Both the position numbers and the translations under genes were made by a program. The notes beneath the pieces are model-generated. The model was not told the origin of the DNA and ran no database searches. It was given only the letters and a program-made list of their open reading frames with translations. Source: Pythium myriotylum (Eukaryota > Oomycota > Peronosporomycetes > Pythiales > Pythiaceae). Taken from it: a stretch of DNA of 64,000 nt. The stretch is taken from NCBI GenBank assembly GCA_023091665.1, contig JALJCQ010000017.1, forward strand, positions 992,001-1,056,000, in the 5' to 3' direction. Shown here in pieces: positions 63,052-64,000 of the stretch. Each line of letters opens with the position of its first letter. Position 1 is the first letter of the stretch.

Positions 63052-63352
63052 ATGGTCAAAGTCGTCGGCCCGGATCTCAAGCGGTACATGGACAAGCGCC
63101 TCAGCCTCAAGCTGAACGGCAACCGCAAGGTCACGGGCGTGCTGCGCGGCTTCGACCAGTTCATGAACGTGACGCTGGACGAGACGGTGGAGGAAGTGTC
63201 GGCCACCGAGTCCAACCGCATCGGCATGGTGGTGCGTCAACCTCCGTGGACGAATGGAACGCTAGTGAGCTCACACTGATGGACGGATACCTGTGCGATA
63301 GGTGATTCGAGGCAACAGCATCGTCCAGTTCGAGTGCCTGGAAAAGATCTAG
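63052..63352 (+). CDS. SNRPG: Small nuclear ribonucleoprotein G (SmG)
   Basis: Two exons, 63052-63231 and 63302-63352, with a 70-bp intron give 76 residues, the same length as SmG in animals. SmG is one of seven Sm proteins that form the ring on spliceosomal U snRNAs. The Sm1 motif (MDKRLSLKLNGNRKVTGVLR, GFDQFMNVTLDE) and the Sm2 motif (IRGNSIVQFECL) are both complete after splicing. The intron is required: unspliced, the frame loses Sm2. The ATG at 63052 has A at -3. It is convergent with GAR1. Confidence 0.95.
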
Positions 63353-63725
63353 TGGGCTACGAGCGTGGGGATCGATTCTCGGCGATAGAAATGACCGGAC
63401 GAGTCGTCTCGGGAGAGCGCGCCTGCCACGCCTGAGCGCATGATGCGTTCTCCCGAACTAGTCTCTGGGCGACGCATGAGCAGAGGTATTTTCATCATAT
63501 ATATTGATATACAATAACGCGTTGCTTGGACATGGGGTGCGGCACGTGGTGCGTGGTGAGAGAAGGATGGGTGCCAGAGGTCCGGAAATGGCGTGATGGC
63601 AGTAAGTCGGGCAGCAATGAAGTGTGTCCACGAAATTAGATTACAATATCGAGCGGCGCCGTCCACGGCGAAGCAAGCCTTCTCTTGCTCGCGAGCTATT
63701 CTATCGATGGTTCGCAAGGGCAGCT
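63353..63725. other. Intergenic between convergent genes
   Basis: About 370 bp holding the 3' ends of SmG and GAR1. No supported gene. An AT-rich patch (ATATATATTGATATAC) at about 63498-63513 may contain 3' processing signals. Confidence 0.5.
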
Positions 63726-64000
63726 TTAGAATCGGCCACCACGACCGCCACGGCCGCCGCGACCTCCGCCGAAGCCGCGGCCTCCACCGCCACGGCCACC
63801 GCCAAAGCCACGACCGCCGCTGAATCCACCGCGACCGCCAGCGCCGCGACCGCCACCACGACCGCCGCGAGCGCCGCCGCGACCTCCGCCGCGACCACCG
63901 GGGGCTCCTGCAGGCTTCTTGGGCTGCTCTGTGAATCGGCTCAAGGGCAGTAGCTTGTCGGGCGAGATGTAGACCTTGTCGCCGGCCTTGAACGACGTGG
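63726..64000 (-). CDS. GAR1: H/ACA RNP subunit GAR1, C-terminal part
   Basis: The last 91 codons of GAR1 run off the window end, so the 5' part is missing. GAR1 is a core protein of H/ACA small nucleolar RNPs, which convert uridine to pseudouridine in rRNA. The visible part has [22 protein letters not shown], the end of the GAR1 core, then a short linker and a Gly/Arg-rich tail of about 55 residues (GGRGG and GGRGFGGG units) ending GGRGGRF. The tail length is normal for the family. The opposite strand is also open because of the repetitive codons. Confidence 0.93.
   Translation of the reverse strand, partial: TSFKAGDKVYISPDKLLPLSRFTEQPKKPAGAPGGRGGGRGGARGGRGGGRGAGGRGGFSGGRGFGGGRGGGGRGFGGGRGGRGGRGGRF

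Overview
This is a eukaryotic nuclear window that reads as an oomycete (Peronosporales/Pythium-like). I infer this from the compact GT-AG introns (about 58-126 bp), the lineage-type expanded families (atypical bZIP-like proteins, ubiquitin-like/RING proteins, Roco GTPases, small tetraspan proteins) and the sequences of the housekeeping genes. No database was searched, so the taxonomic call is an inference.

Layout. (1) 0.9-16 kb: a multi-pass membrane protein gene, then a cluster of six copies (three intact, one frameshifted, two degraded) of a ubiquitin-like + Cys-rich + RING-H2 protein. One intact RING copy is divergent from a 1272-residue Roco-type GTPase with a COR-like domain on both sides of the ROC domain and a C-terminal membrane anchor. 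This divergent pair has a decayed second copy beside it (12.7-14.5 kb). (2) 16-26 kb and 43-45.5 kb: genes for an unnamed beta-rich repeat protein family with a shared C-terminal 'LP..W..F.FC...WF' box, mixed with bZIP-like genes. Two bZIP/beta pairs are convergent with 3' gaps of only 27 and 40 bp. (3) 26.3-29 kb: a gene desert full of hairpins, a PIF/Harbinger-like MITE and short tandem repeats. (4) 29-31 kb: a second copy of the membrane protein gene, with the same three-exon structure. Its last exon is cut by a 261-bp Tc1/mariner-like MITE flanked by TA, which supplies the stop codon now in use. (5) 32.5-42.5 kb: six more bZIP-like genes, all on the minus strand and separated by 1-2 kb of non-coding sequence. 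(6) 46 kb: a secreted Gly/Ala-rich protein with two near-identical 48-residue repeats. (7) 48-64 kb: the conserved part, with DAD1 (oligosaccharyltransferase), ETFA (mitochondrial electron transfer flavoprotein), six MARVEL-like tetraspan genes, a PH-like domain protein, MBF1, SmG and the 3' part of GAR1.

How the parts may act together. The left two thirds look like a nursery of duplicating and decaying regulatory genes: E3-like RING proteins, a Roco GTPase, DNA-binding-like proteins and possible adaptor-like beta proteins. The right third is stable housekeeping sequence. Several gene models here (ETFA presequence exon, DAD1, MBF1, SmG and the two membrane proteins) needed introns to be read by eye. 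The strongest new observations are the MITE that rewrote a C-terminus, the COR-ROC-COR tail-anchored protein with its duplicated RING partner, and the eight-gene bZIP-like cluster in which the DNA-reading Asn is replaced by His.
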